A stretch of 64,000 nucleotides of DNA from Hydrogenophaga crocea (GCF_011388215.1 NZ_CP049989.1:1178001-1242000), one strand, 5' to 3'. Shown: positions 25,447 to 35,025, counted from the stretch's first letter. The notes: generated by a model from the sequence alone, not told the origin. Made by a program: numbers and translations.

Positions 25447-28097
25447 TGGCGCACCTTCGCTGGCTTCTTGCCTCCCACGCGCCGAACGGCTCGCTCCAGC
25501 AACTCGGTACTGAAATCCTTAGCAACCGGATCGAGGACGCAGGCGTGATCGAGCGATCGGAGACCGGCGTCCCTAAGCAGCTTTTCCTTCGTCGGGTCGA
25601 ACAGGAGGACCAGAAGGGGCGGCGTGTGCAAGGTGTCGAGCCGCGCGACGGTGACTTCCAATAGGTTGCGGAGCGGCGCGTACTGAAGCCGTTCAGGGAC
25701 TGAGATTCCTGCCGAAAGCGCCTCTCCGAGGTTCTTGTGCCCCGCGGCGTGGTACCACTTCGCGTCGATCGAGCCCTCCATGGTCTCGTTTCGCAGGATG
25801 ACGGTGAAGTCGCCTTCGCGGATCCGCGTATCCCGTGAGTCGTCCGAGAATGTGAACGGCAGGGCCTGCTTGGTCCCCTTTCTCAGCTCCGGCGCGTACC
25901 GCGGGTCTGCTGACACAGCAGCCATGACCTCCTCAATGCAGGGTACGCCGTCGGCGACCGTGATGCCGCGAATCGAGTGGAAGTTCGCTTCGCGCTCCTC
26001 GATCGGGAGCGCAAGAACGTGCATGTTCTCCAGATCGTCCGCGATCGCATTGAGCTGCGAGAACACGATCATCTGCGCCGAAGCAGTCGGCAGGTTGAAC
26101 TCTTTGGGTGGCTTGAGGCTGAAGGGTTCCTTTCGCAGAAGCAACTGCTTCCGATAGTCCTTCTGCAGGCCAACAACGACGTCGTGGACCGCACTGAGGT
26201 GCATGCTGGTCACTTTGCGGAGAAGATCACTCAGCTCGCCGCGACTGAACGGCTCTCCCTTGTTGAACCCGTCGACCAGACTGTTTTTGCGCAGCAGGAT
26301 CTTGTCCTGCCACAACTCGTAGGCGCGCTCGAAGGGGATCTGGTCGCTCAGTTCCGTGCGGAAACCATACGGTGGGCGCACCATGATGTGCTTGCCTTCT
26401 TCGTTGATGAACGGCGCGAGCCAGTGCTTCGCGTCCCATAGCGTGTATCCAAAGCGAACGGGCAGGCCGACAAGACTCTGCACGATCCTCTTGACGATCG
26501 TGACGGGCTGCGTCCTGAAGTCCTCAGGTGCGGCCAGATCTCCTTCGAGAGGGAACACGCGGATCAGGAAGACAGCGATCTCCGCGACGGCCTCGTCTTC
26601 GATGTGCCTAGCTAGAATCCTTGCTACGTGGCGCGCTTCGAGTTGGTCCCAGACGTAGAACTGGACCGTATGTTTCTGGAAGTCCTCGTCGAACAGCTTG
26701 TTCGTGTTGTCCAGTTCCGTCAGCCAGGACTGCAGGCGCCTGCAAAGCTCGATGAGGCGCAGCCTCTCGCTTCTGGAACTCATGCCGTCGCCGGCCGAGT
26801 CGATCAGAAGCGTCAAGTCCTCGACCTCCGGCTTCGCTCCCTTGGTCCTGAAGTACACCTTGCGCAGACCGAGCGCGAACGTGATGCCGGTTCCGGGATC
26901 GAAATGCGCTGTCAGGAAGATGCTCATGTGCGCGAAGGAGGGCATAGCCGCCGCCTTGCGTCCTGCCACAGGAATCGCCTTGCAGGTGGCGACGGCCTCT
27001 GCACGCGCCACGAAGGCCCGCTCAAGCGACTTCAGCCGCTGACTCTGGCTCTTCGCGGCTTGCCACTTCGGCCCATTCGCACGGAGCTCGGTGGATAGCT
27101 CGCTGAACTTTGCGATGCCCGCTTCCCGCAGCACCTGGGCTTGGCCGGCAGTCAGGTCCGGCATCTGCGACAGGTGGTCCACGTCAGGCCGGACTGCCTC
27201 CTCTCGGCAGTGGTGGAGGAAGTCGCACAGCTGGCAATTGCCAGAGACGTGCCAAGGGGCCTCCAACGGCTTGTAAGCGAGAACACGTGGCAGACGTTCC
27301 TCGAGGAACTGCCGGAGGCGAGGGCGATACACCTCGTAGGGTACCGCCTTCGTCGTTTCGAGTAAGGCTTTCGCGACGGGGTCTGCGAGTCCGCTCGCCT
27401 TGTGCCGCTGGACCAGCTCCTTGAAGGCTCCGGCCGTGTGGGTCCCCGGCCAGACGCGGCCTTCCGCGGACACGCCGTACTGATCGTCCAGCCCTTGCTC
27501 CTCCAGCCAGGTCTGAAGGCCGAAGGCGTAAAAAGTAACCTCGACAAAGTGCCGAAGCGCCGGCTCTGCGGCTAGCTTGACGTCGATGACATGCAGGACA
27601 GTTCTTGGCTTCTTGGTCGGATTGATGAGTGGCACCTGGGCGTCATAGGGACGCACCCACAGCAGGTCCGGCCTAGCGCTGGCCTCCTCTAATTTGCGCG
27701 AGTCGACCGCAGCTTTCAGCGACGGACTTAGTGAGCCCGGCACCTGGAATTCGGCCTCGACGATGAACTCTGGCGGAGCCGACTTCTTCAGCAGAGCGTC
27801 AAGCGCCTTGATCGGCTGGAAGGTGGCGATCCGGAGTTCTTCGTCGACGTCTCTGCTCTTGGAGGCCGCCACTCGACCTTTCGCGACTTCGCAGATGTCG
27901 TCGAAGCACTGAGCCTCCCAGACGCGGCCTTGAGCGGTAACCAGTTGGATGCCGGGGCGACTACCCCGCTCCTCATTGGCGTTTGGAACCGCGGGCCTTC
28001 CCCTTTGCTCCGCCTTCGTGGCCAGCCGATATCGGAGGAATCGGTCGCAGTCGAACTTGAACGTGAGCGCGACCACGCTCTTGTTGAGTATTCCCAT
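25443..28097 (-). CDS. Large RecB/Cas4-like iron-sulfur PD-(D/E)XK nuclease with RNase H-like middle domain
   Basis: 884 aa from the ATG at 28097, which has GGGAG about 8 nt ahead. The N-terminal 300 residues match the Fe-S (iron-staple) nucleases of Dna2, AddB and Cas4: C17 in FDCDRF, Glu near 114-116, D144 in ARPDLLWV, D172-x-K174 in VIDVKL, and a C-x2-C-x5-C cluster at C288, C291 and C297. Residues about 390-520 resemble the RNase_H_2 domain of TM0106-type RecB nucleases (LTAHFDPGTGITFALG; QFYVWDQLEARHVARIL), but the DxE pair is not conserved. The C-terminal 350 residues are unrecognised. It is coupled to the helicase and overlaps the methylase end. Confidence 0.8.
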   Translation of the reverse strand: MGILNKSVVALTFKFDCDRFLRYRLATKAEQRGRPAVPNANEERGSRPGIQLVTAQGRVWEAQCFDDICEVAKGRVAASKSRDVDEELRIATFQPIKALDALLKKSAPPEFIVEAEFQVPGSLSPSLKAAVDSRKLEEASARPDLLWVRPYDAQVPLINPTKKPRTVLHVIDVKLAAEPALRHFVEVTFYAFGLQTWLEEQGLDDQYGVSAEGRVWPGTHTAGAFKELVQRHKASGLADPVAKALLETTKAVPYEVYRPRLRQFLEERLPRVLAYKPLEAPWHVSGNCQLCDFLHHCREEAVRPDVDHLSQMPDLTAGQAQVLREAGIAKFSELSTELRANGPKWQAAKSQSQRLKSLERAFVARAEAVATCKAIPVAGRKAAAMPSFAHMSIFLTAHFDPGTGITFALGLRKVYFRTKGAKPEVEDLTLLIDSAGDGMSSRSERLRLIELCRRLQSWLTELDNTNKLFDEDFQKHTVQFYVWDQLEARHVARILARHIEDEAVAEIAVFLIRVFPLEGDLAAPEDFRTQPVTIVKRIVQSLVGLPVRFGYTLWDAKHWLAPFINEEGKHIMVRPPYGFRTELSDQIPFERAYELWQDKILLRKNSLVDGFNKGEPFSRGELSDLLRKVTSMHLSAVHDVVVGLQKDYRKQLLLRKEPFSLKPPKEFNLPTASAQMIVFSQLNAIADDLENMHVLALPIEEREANFHSIRGITVADGVPCIEEVMAAVSADPRYAPELRKGTKQALPFTFSDDSRDTRIREGDFTVILRNETMEGSIDAKWYHAAGHKNLGEALSAGISVPERLQYAPLRNLLEVTVARLDTLHTPPLLVLLFDPTKEKLLRDAGLRSLDHACVLDPVAKDFSTELLERAVRRVGGKKPAKVRQ

Positions 28098-30210
28098 TCG
28101 GAGGCTCCCATTTCCCTGCCATGTCGAGCGCCTCCGAGAGTTCCATTCTTCTCGAACCTCGGCTGTCGACAAGAGCAGTCGTCGCATTAGCACAGAGCAG
28201 CGCGCGCAAGAAGTTTCGCGCATCAGGAACCCGGAAACCCACTGCCTCGTGCCTACTTAGGTCTTCCCACCATGAAGCCATCGATTCGGTCGCCTGCTCC
28301 ACGGCTCTTGCGCTTACCGCAGTCGACCCTCGGGGCGTCTTGACGGGCTGCAGGACCAAGACCGCGTCCCAGCGGAGCGTACCTTCGTAGCTATGCAGCC
28401 CGCCTTGTCCTTCACCGCGCATCGGAAACGTTCTCACGACTGTGAATCCGGAGGCAATGATGGCCTGGGTAAGCAGCAGCCAAGCCTCTGACGAGGTGTG
28501 ATGGTAAGTGAACACCAATCGGCCGTCGATCTTCAGCACCCGGTGCACCTCGCGGAGGATCCGGGTCAGTTGATCAGCAAACTTGCATCGCGACACCTCG
28601 TCGCCGCTCACTACGGCGAGCGACTCCCTCATCGGAGCGCTGCGCGAAGCTCTCCTATATCCGGCCGGCGCAGAGCCCAGGTATTGCGCCCACGCGAGGT
28701 AGAAGTCGGACAGTTCGGAATAGCTGACGTTGTCGAAGTACGGTGGGTCCGTAAGTACCAAGTCGATGGTGTGAGCCTCCACCTCAGACATCGACTCGGA
28801 GGACTTGTTGTAGATGCGGCTTGTGCACCGTCGCTTCGGCTGCAGTGGCTCCGGCTCGCTGAGACCGCCGCGAACGTAGAAGTGAGGCGCGCGGGCGTAG
28901 TCCAACGCTCGCAGCACCTTGGACGCCACGTTTGGAAACGTCCCTCGCCCTTTGCCAGCGAGCCACGGGTTGACCTCGACTGGGCGGACGATGTGCCGAA
29001 AGCCGTGCATGGCAAACATCGCGCTCGTTCGACGGTACCCGGCGGCATAGCTCGTGTACATTGAGTTCGTTGTCAGGTGCTCGCTGAAGGCTAGTTCGAG
29101 CACCTTCTTTAGGTCGGTGTCCTTCTCGGCGGCGATTCGCTTGGCCAGGACGCCGAGATGCAGGCGCTGCCTGTCGTTGAAGAGCTGCCGATAGTTGACG
29201 ATTCCGTTGATCATCGGCCGCGAGTCGCTGCGACCAATGGTGGGAATGAGTCGCTCAGGCCCGACGAGGCCGAATTCACGCTCGAACCGGGCGAGTGCGT
29301 CGGCGGCCAGCTTGAAGCGTGCCCGGTCCTCATCGTCGGCCGCCTTGAATGCTCGGTGGCGGTCGGATCCGGATCCCGCAAAGTACTCCTGTGCGAAGAG
29401 TCGGTAGCGCGGCGCCGCTCGGCCGGAGACCGAGTGTGGCTCGCTGTGGCCGCACTTCGGGCAGACACAGGCGCCGCGCAAGTAGTTACCGTCGTTGATT
29501 CGGGTCTTGACCCCGCACGCGCAGGAGACTACCTGGCGCGACGCCGGAACTTCGTGGACACGATCGCACGAGGAACAGTGAACCCACTGTATTCCGCGCA
29601 CCGCGTCCTTCGCGAGCTGGAAGGTCGGATGCAAATCGAACGAAACGCCGCACGCCGCGCACTGGAACAACTCGACCCAGAAGTGGTACAGGACCGAGCT
29701 CTGTGTGCCATTGACCGTCGTGGTGTGATATGCGGCGAAGAACGCGGATAGGTCCTCCACCAGCTGCTGGTAGGAGTGCCGGGAAGGCTGGAGATTCCTG
29801 GCATTTAGTTCGAAGCTTGTGATCATTGACGCAATTGGGTCGATTTCGTACCCTACGACGTCGGCTCCGACTCGGGCTGCTTCCACTAGCGAGGTGCCCC
29901 CCCCAGTGAACGGATCCAGGATCGTCTTGCCGGAGAGGTCCGGCGCACCTTCAAACAGCGCCCAAAAGTCATCGGTGGAAGCTGTTGCCGGCAGCGCCGC
30001 AGCAGTCAACAGTGCTCGAAACTGCGATCCCAGGCGACGCGCGAACCAGCGGTGGACGCGGTAGATCGGAAGTGAGCTCTGTCCCTCCCGCAGTCCGATC
30101 TTCGCGAGGTCGACGACGGGGATGTCACCTCGATCGAGCAGCAACCGGTGGGCAACTTCGGATTCGGAGTGCGGGGCCGGCTCGATGGGTGTGTCGGTTC
30201 CCTTGTACAT
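27973..30210 (-). CDS. Zinc-ribbon DNA methylase (DUF1156/COG1743-like)
   Basis: 745 aa from the ATG at 30210; a GTG at 30363 would add 51 unlikely residues. The N-terminal LPIYRVHRWFARRLGSQFRA (about 47-66) recalls the HxWWARR region of DUF1156 methylases. SAM motif I is DPFTGGGT (99-106), followed by GYEIDP. CxxC pairs at about 184, 212 and 250 form zinc ribbons. The catalytic motif is LTDPPYFDN (DPPY 488-491), for N6-adenine or N4-cytosine methylation. It would modify self DNA if the block is a defence system. The last 42 codons overlap the nuclease gene. Confidence 0.88.
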   Translation of the reverse strand: MYKGTDTPIEPAPHSESEVAHRLLLDRGDIPVVDLAKIGLREGQSSLPIYRVHRWFARRLGSQFRALLTAAALPATASTDDFWALFEGAPDLSGKTILDPFTGGGTSLVEAARVGADVVGYEIDPIASMITSFELNARNLQPSRHSYQQLVEDLSAFFAAYHTTTVNGTQSSVLYHFWVELFQCAACGVSFDLHPTFQLAKDAVRGIQWVHCSSCDRVHEVPASRQVVSCACGVKTRINDGNYLRGACVCPKCGHSEPHSVSGRAAPRYRLFAQEYFAGSGSDRHRAFKAADDEDRARFKLAADALARFEREFGLVGPERLIPTIGRSDSRPMINGIVNYRQLFNDRQRLHLGVLAKRIAAEKDTDLKKVLELAFSEHLTTNSMYTSYAAGYRRTSAMFAMHGFRHIVRPVEVNPWLAGKGRGTFPNVASKVLRALDYARAPHFYVRGGLSEPEPLQPKRRCTSRIYNKSSESMSEVEAHTIDLVLTDPPYFDNVSYSELSDFYLAWAQYLGSAPAGYRRASRSAPMRESLAVVSGDEVSRCKFADQLTRILREVHRVLKIDGRLVFTYHHTSSEAWLLLTQAIIASGFTVVRTFPMRGEGQGGLHSYEGTLRWDAVLVLQPVKTPRGSTAVSARAVEQATESMASWWEDLSRHEAVGFRVPDARNFLRALLCANATTALVDSRGSRRMELSEALDMAGKWEPPNGNTQQERGRAHVQVRLRPIPPISAGHEGGAKGKARGSKRQ

Positions 30211-30587
30211 GCAAGACGCGCGAGTTTTGTTCCAGTGGGGGCAGTGTACCGATCTCGCGGCGATAACCACGGTGCAGCCCCACGCTCGTACCGCTCCGAC
30301 GCCACGCGACGGCGCCGACGAAAGTCGGTGAACTGGACCGGAGTCGGACCTCAGCGCGGCCACTGGCAGGTTTACTGACTTGCCCGCTTGCGGCCTGCAC
30401 CGCGCGATGAGGTGGCTTGGGGCAAGCGGTTCATGCTGCCGAGGCCTTGAATGCAGGCAGGACTAAACGCCAGTTGTTCGTCGACATCAGCCGTCGGCCG
30501 CGTGCGCAGCGGTCAGTCTTCCGGAGTATCCGCAAGCGGCACGACCGGTCATCCCGCACGCTGGAGCCGAGCGGCCGCATTCAGTCT
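30211..30587. other. Intergenic region at the apparent end of the island
   Basis: 377 bp upstream of the methylase and downstream of the LysE gene. It must hold the promoter of the methylase block, but no clear -10/-35 pair stands out. No tRNA, att copy or transposon end was seen. Confidence 0.4.
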
Positions 30588-31229
30588 TCATCGGTCGTTC
30601 CCGATCACCGACCCTGCCAGCCTCGCCGCCAATAAGCCCATCGTGACTCCAGACAGCCTGTCAATCCACAATTTGCAGCGCACATAGACAGCCTGAGCGC
30701 CGTCAGACGAGAGAATCAATGCGACTGTCGCGTACCAGCCTGCCTCGATGGTAAAGACTAGTATGGCCACCAGAAGGTGGAACTCGATGTCTGGCGAGGG
30801 GGGAAGCAGCGTCGCAAAGACGCTGGCGTAGACGATGGCGGTCTTGGGGTTGCTGATCTGGGTGAAGAAGCCAAGCAAAAAGTGTCGCGGCGACGCAGTC
30901 GAGCGTCCGGTCGACAAGATGTTTTGAACCTCCAGCGGCTGATTGGCGCCTCGCCAAAGCCGGATCGCGAGATAGCCGAGGTAGGCCGCTCCTGCCAGCT
31001 TCAACGCGGCGAAGACCTTTGGCGCTGCGACGAGTGTTGTACTCAGCCCGAGCAGAGCGACGACCGCGAAGATCAGGCCACCCAGTCCCATGCCCAGCGC
31101 CGCTTGCAAGCCGGCACGCCGGCCACACGACGCTGCTGACTGCACGACCATGATGAAACTGGGTCCTGGGCTGGCGGCTCCGATGAGCAGGGCGACGCCG
31201 ATGGCAAGCAACGATGCAACTTCGCTCAT
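30588..31229 (-). CDS. LysE/RhtB family amino acid exporter
   Basis: 213 aa from the ATG at 31229 with five or six hydrophobic helices. The N-terminus shows the family pattern AAASPGPSFIMVV (PGP motif), and ISNPKTAIVYASVFA matches the middle loop. It exports amino acids or homoserine lactone-like compounds through the inner membrane. It is divergent from the PhzF gene with a 206-bp gap. Confidence 0.9.
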   Translation of the reverse strand: MSEVASLLAIGVALLIGAASPGPSFIMVVQSAASCGRRAGLQAALGMGLGGLIFAVVALLGLSTTLVAAPKVFAALKLAGAAYLGYLAIRLWRGANQPLEVQNILSTGRSTASPRHFLLGFFTQISNPKTAIVYASVFATLLPPSPDIEFHLLVAILVFTIEAGWYATVALILSSDGAQAVYVRCKLWIDRLSGVTMGLLAARLAGSVIGNDR

Positions 31230-31435
31230 GACGTCTGTGTGTCCTGGCGCTGAATCTCGGCAGTGTTCTCCGCGGTTTTGTACAAATCCGGCGACGTTTG
31301 TCGCTGTTGCATTTCATCCCATGCTGACTTCGTGGCGCAGCCTGTGCAACGAACATCCCAACCAGCAGGAGGACAAGGTTTCAGCGCTGAGCTGCGATCC
31401 GCGGGCAACATTCCGCGAATTACCGGACTCAGGCC

Positions 31436-32302
31436 ATGAAGCTCTATCGTGCAGCGGCGTTCTCATCAGGTGGCAAAGGTGGCAACCCGGCCGGCGTGGC
31501 CATATGCAGCAGGGCGCTTTCCGAATCGACCATGCAAGCCTTGGCGCGGGATGTCGGCTACTCCGAGGTCGCGTTCCTCCATCCGGAGGGAGGCTCATGG
31601 CGAGTGCGCTACTTTGCACCGGAGATCGAGATTCCCTTCTGCGGTCATGCCACGATCGCAGCCGGCGCCATTCTGGGACTCAACCACGGCGTGGGGCAGT
31701 ACGACCTGAAGACCAACCTCGCCAATGTCCCTGTGGTGGCCTCCATGTCCAATGCGGGATGGATGGCGCGGTTTGTGTCGCCCCGTACGTTCACCCGTGA
31801 ACTGGCACCATTGCATGTCGAACGCCTGCGCGACTGCTTTGGCCTGGCAGCAGACGAGCTGGACGCGGGACTGCCACCGCGCTTGATGAACGCTGGTGCC
31901 AATCACGCGCTCATCGCCCTGCGGTCCAGGCGTCGGCTCTCGCACATGGGGTATGCGTTCAGCGAGTTGCTGCAGGTCAAACGGGAGCTTGATCTCGCCA
32001 CCGTGACCCTCGTGTACCGCGAAAGCGATGATGTGTTTCATGCGCGGAACCCTTTCGCCGCGGGTGGGGTGTACGAAGATCCGGCTACCGGCGCGGCCGC
32101 TGCTGCGCTGGCTGGCTACTTGCGTGATCTCGGTATCAAGCGCAGCGGATCACTGCGCATCATCCAGGGCGAAGACATGGGCCGACGCAGCGAAATCTTT
32201 GTCGACTACGACGCCGCGCGGGGGACTGGTGTCCGAATTGCTGGAGAGGTGTCCGTGTGGGGAGGCAGCGAGCTCGATGCGCGTTTGATGGCCGTGGATT
32301 GA
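31436..32302 (+). CDS. PhzF family isomerase/epimerase
   Basis: 288 aa. Family marks: GNPAGVAI near residue 17, catalytic Glu at E44 in GYSEVAF, CGHATIA at 69-75, and DPATGAAAAALAGYL in the second half. The fold has two similar halves like diaminopimelate epimerase and catalyses proton transfer on varied small acids. It is divergent from the LysE-type exporter and convergent with the EamA gene. Substrate unknown. Confidence 0.92.
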   Translation: MKLYRAAAFSSGGKGGNPAGVAICSRALSESTMQALARDVGYSEVAFLHPEGGSWRVRYFAPEIEIPFCGHATIAAGAILGLNHGVGQYDLKTNLANVPVVASMSNAGWMARFVSPRTFTRELAPLHVERLRDCFGLAADELDAGLPPRLMNAGANHALIALRSRRRLSHMGYAFSELLQVKRELDLATVTLVYRESDDVFHARNPFAAGGVYEDPATGAAAAALAGYLRDLGIKRSGSLRIIQGEDMGRRSEIFVDYDAARGTGVRIAGEVSVWGGSELDARLMAVD

Positions 32303-32350
32303 CAACGGATCTTCAGGCGGTGACTCAAGCGCGCGGCTTGTAGCACCCGC

Positions 32351-33277
32351 TCAAGTACGTGGTTGATTGAAGACCACGGTCAGCACGCCCAGCATCACCG
32401 CGGTCACGCCGGCCAGGGTCGCGATCGACGGGATCTCCCGGATCAGGAAGATGCCGAGCACGGCGGTGAGTGCGGGGCACAGGGCTCCGATCACCGCGGC
32501 ACGCGTGGCGCCCAGGCGCTTCACGGCCTCCGAGAATAGCCAGAGCGCCAGGATGGACACCGCGATGCCCTGGGCGGCCACCTGGGTGATCACTTCCTGC
32601 ATGGGGGCCTGGGCCAGCTTCGGCGTCATCCACAGCAGGTAAACAGGGGTGAACACGGCAGCGGAGACCACGTTGACGAGGGCTGTCGCCACCCAGGGGG
32701 AGACGCCCGAGTTCCGCTGCGCAACGGTGTATGCGGCGAAAAGGAATCCGGCAAACAAGAACAGGGCGTCTCCGCGCCACTCGCCGGCCTGCCGGTTGAA
32801 CACCACGGAGTGGCCGCCAATGAACACGATGCCCATCAGCACCAGCACCATGCCGTACACCTGCGTGCGAGACAGATGCTGCCCATAGAGGGTGGACGAA
32901 AGAATGGCCACGAACACCGGCATGGTGCCGATCATCAGCGTGGCGACGTGTGACGCCGGCGCGAACTGCATGCCGGTGGACGTCGACAGCATGAAGGGAG
33001 CACCCGCCCCCGTCACCATGGCCAACAGAAGCAAGGGGCGAACGCCCCGCAGTTGATGGCGGCCGAGCCAGAGGACGGGCAGCAACAGCAGGCCAGACAC
33101 CGCAAAGCGAAGAAAGGTCACATCGCCCGGTCCCAGCGAGCTGGTCACTGCGTGCCGGGTGGCGATGGCCCATGTCGACCAGATCAATGCCGTCATGAGC
33201 CCGCATGCGACGCCGACGCCGGTTGCCGAGAGCCACGCCGTGGGGGTGACGCTGGCGGAATGCTGAAGATGGGCCAT
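32351..33277 (-). CDS. EamA/DMT superfamily transporter
   Basis: 308 aa from the ATG at 33277, selected because the hydrophobic region begins shortly after it (MAHLQHSASVTP); the longer upstream frame has no membrane character. About ten helices form two EamA repeats (LMTALIWSTWAIATRHAV; GDALFLFAGFLFAAYTVAQ). It is an inner-membrane metabolite exporter, substrate unknown. A second EamA gene follows upstream in the same direction. Confidence 0.88.
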   Translation of the reverse strand: MAHLQHSASVTPTAWLSATGVGVACGLMTALIWSTWAIATRHAVTSSLGPGDVTFLRFAVSGLLLLPVLWLGRHQLRGVRPLLLLAMVTGAGAPFMLSTSTGMQFAPASHVATLMIGTMPVFVAILSSTLYGQHLSRTQVYGMVLVLMGIVFIGGHSVVFNRQAGEWRGDALFLFAGFLFAAYTVAQRNSGVSPWVATALVNVVSAAVFTPVYLLWMTPKLAQAPMQEVITQVAAQGIAVSILALWLFSEAVKRLGATRAAVIGALCPALTAVLGIFLIREIPSIATLAGVTAVMLGVLTVVFNQPRT

Positions 33278-33362
33278 CGCTTGGTGCTTGAAGTGGATGG
33301 CCCACTGTCGTTGGGAATACGGCCTCCAACAGGAAAGCTGTTGACCGTGCGTGAACGCGGAT

Positions 33363-34268
33363 TCAGTTCCGCTTTGGCGACCGGGGCTGACGCGGCCTTG
33401 AGACGATGAGCACCAGGCCCAGCAGAACGAGCGGGATGGCGATGAAGCTGACGGTATCCAGCCGTTCGCCTGCCACGGCTGCGCCGATGCCCACTGCGAT
33501 GACCGGATTGACAAAGGCATTGCTCCCGGCCAGCGGCGCGCTCACATTGCGTACCAGCCAGAGATAGGCGGTGTAGGTGAGTAGGGTGCCGAAGACGAGC
33601 AGGTAGGCCCAGGCCCACCATGCTGACGCCTGGTTCTCGGTGGTCAGTCGCCACACCTCGTCCGCTTCGAAAATGAGTCCCACGGCAATCCCGATGAGCC
33701 CGCCGCTCAGCCACTGAATCGCTGAGGCAAGCGCCATCGGTGGCATGTCGGACCGCCTCACCCAGTAGGAACCGGCCGCCCAAAGCATGGGCGACAGGAA
33801 GGCCATGCCAGTACCCAGGGGAACGAAGTGCAGGTTCCCGTCGAGAAGCAGAAGACCCGCGCCCGAGATGCCGACCAGAACGCCCACCCAGCCCACGGCG
33901 TGGGTTCGCTCACCACCCCCATGGGCAAAGAGCGTCAACCACAACGGCATGGTTGCGATGATGCAGGCCACCAGGCCCGTGGGCACACCTTGCGCGATGG
34001 CGAGCACCGCCAGTGCAAAGCTCGCGAAGGACATGATGGTCCCGGCAACGACACAGTTGAACGCCTGCCGCGCGCTCAGTGAAAGCAGCGCCGGTGCGCC
34101 GGCAAACGCCAGCATGATCAAGCCCGCTGTGGCGAAGCGTGCCCCGGTCATGAAGACCGGTGGCAGGCCTTGAACAGCGAGCAAGGTCGCGTATTGGGTG
34201 GTGCCCCAGACCAGGTAGACGGTCAACAGGGCAAGAACCGTCTTCCACCTTGCACCGTTGGCGGTCAT
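33363..34268 (-). CDS. EamA/DMT transporter, YedA-like
   Basis: 301 aa from the ATG at 34268. Ten helices in two repeats; VYLVWGTTQYATLLAVQGLP and GTLLTYTAYLWLVRNVSAPL are typical of YedA/RhaT-like exporters. The start overlaps the stop of the upstream membrane-protein gene (ATGA at 34265-34268), so the two are translationally coupled. Substrate unknown. Confidence 0.9.
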   Translation of the reverse strand: MTANGARWKTVLALLTVYLVWGTTQYATLLAVQGLPPVFMTGARFATAGLIMLAFAGAPALLSLSARQAFNCVVAGTIMSFASFALAVLAIAQGVPTGLVACIIATMPLWLTLFAHGGGERTHAVGWVGVLVGISGAGLLLLDGNLHFVPLGTGMAFLSPMLWAAGSYWVRRSDMPPMALASAIQWLSGGLIGIAVGLIFEADEVWRLTTENQASAWWAWAYLLVFGTLLTYTAYLWLVRNVSAPLAGSNAFVNPVIAVGIGAAVAGERLDTVSFIAIPLVLLGLVLIVSRPRQPRSPKRN

Positions 34269-34831
34269 CCCGCCTCCCTGGGCATCTCCTGTCGCTCAAA
34301 GGACGGAAGCGCCACGAACAGCTTGAACGCCAGGGCCAGGGACAAGAGGACGAACAAGGGCGACGAGCCTGGCAGTGCGGCTGCGTAAGCGGGCCATGCC
34401 AATGCCAGCACAACGCGAAACCCGCTGGCGACCGAGCGGCTGCACATGGCACCGCCCACAGCCCCCAGAAACAGCAAGCTGAGCCCCATGGCGGCAGCAC
34501 CGGCCGGGCCATCGGAGAGCAGCCATGCGATCGCGATCACATGTCCGGCATGGCTCAACTGGAAGCCGGCTTGCTTGAGTGGATCGCAGTAGCGGCTACG
34601 GTGCCACCGTTGAAGCGGTGGCAGGCTGCAGGCGATGCAGCCGCCGATCAGGTCGATGGCCAGCAGGGCAACGAGGGTGATGGCCCAGTCAGAGGCGTTC
34701 TGGTGCGCGAGCACCTGTCCGCACAACAGTCCTGCCATCAAGGCAGGGATCAGGATCAGGGCGATCTGGCCGACAGAAGCGCCGGGCCCGACGAGTCGAT
34801 CCACAAGTGATGCGGGTTGGGGGGTGCGCAT
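34265..34831 (-). CDS. Hypothetical integral membrane protein
   Basis: 188 aa from the ATG at 34831 (MRTPQPASLVDRLVGP). Four to six hydrophobic helices, short loops, and a single Cys-rich turn (GGCIACSLPP). No family recognised. It is coupled to the YedA-like exporter by ATGA overlap, so it may assist it or share its regulation. Confidence 0.7.
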   Translation of the reverse strand: MRTPQPASLVDRLVGPGASVGQIALILIPALMAGLLCGQVLAHQNASDWAITLVALLAIDLIGGCIACSLPPLQRWHRSRYCDPLKQAGFQLSHAGHVIAIAWLLSDGPAGAAAMGLSLLFLGAVGGAMCSRSVASGFRVVLALAWPAYAAALPGSSPLFVLLSLALAFKLFVALPSFERQEMPREAG

Positions 34832-35025
34832 GGCGATTGTCACAAGGCAAGGGCGATGTGACACCCACGGTAACCATGTCGTAAGGTCGATACTTGAAAT
34901 CCATGTGCTCGACCCGCGCGCCGTTTCTTCCCTATCTATCAGGGCGATGGCCATCCTTGAAGGCAATGCGACGCAAGGGTTGTTGATTTCCTGATCGTGG
35001 CAAGCGCGCTGGGCACGATCGGCGA

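Larger units (their letters stand above)
12606..30500. mobile_element. Genomic island with two recombinases, partition genes and defence-like genes (right end uncertain)
   Basis: The left end is set by the tRNA-Arg remnant and integrase. Contents: two tyrosine recombinases, a ParM/ParR-like pair with centromere-like repeats, a non-coding region, a tandem AAA ATPase, XRE-ImmA/PIN genes and the methylase-nuclease-helicase block. After about 30.5 kb the genes become metabolic. No second copy of the tRNA end was found near 30.5 kb, so the element may end there after decay or may continue beyond the window. Confidence 0.6.

Noticed and set aside
23848..30210. Complete DISARM, BREX or DUF499-DUF1156 type system
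   Set aside because: No DUF499 ATPase, PglZ phosphatase, DUF1998 or phospholipase D-type protein is encoded; only the methylase resembles those arrays.
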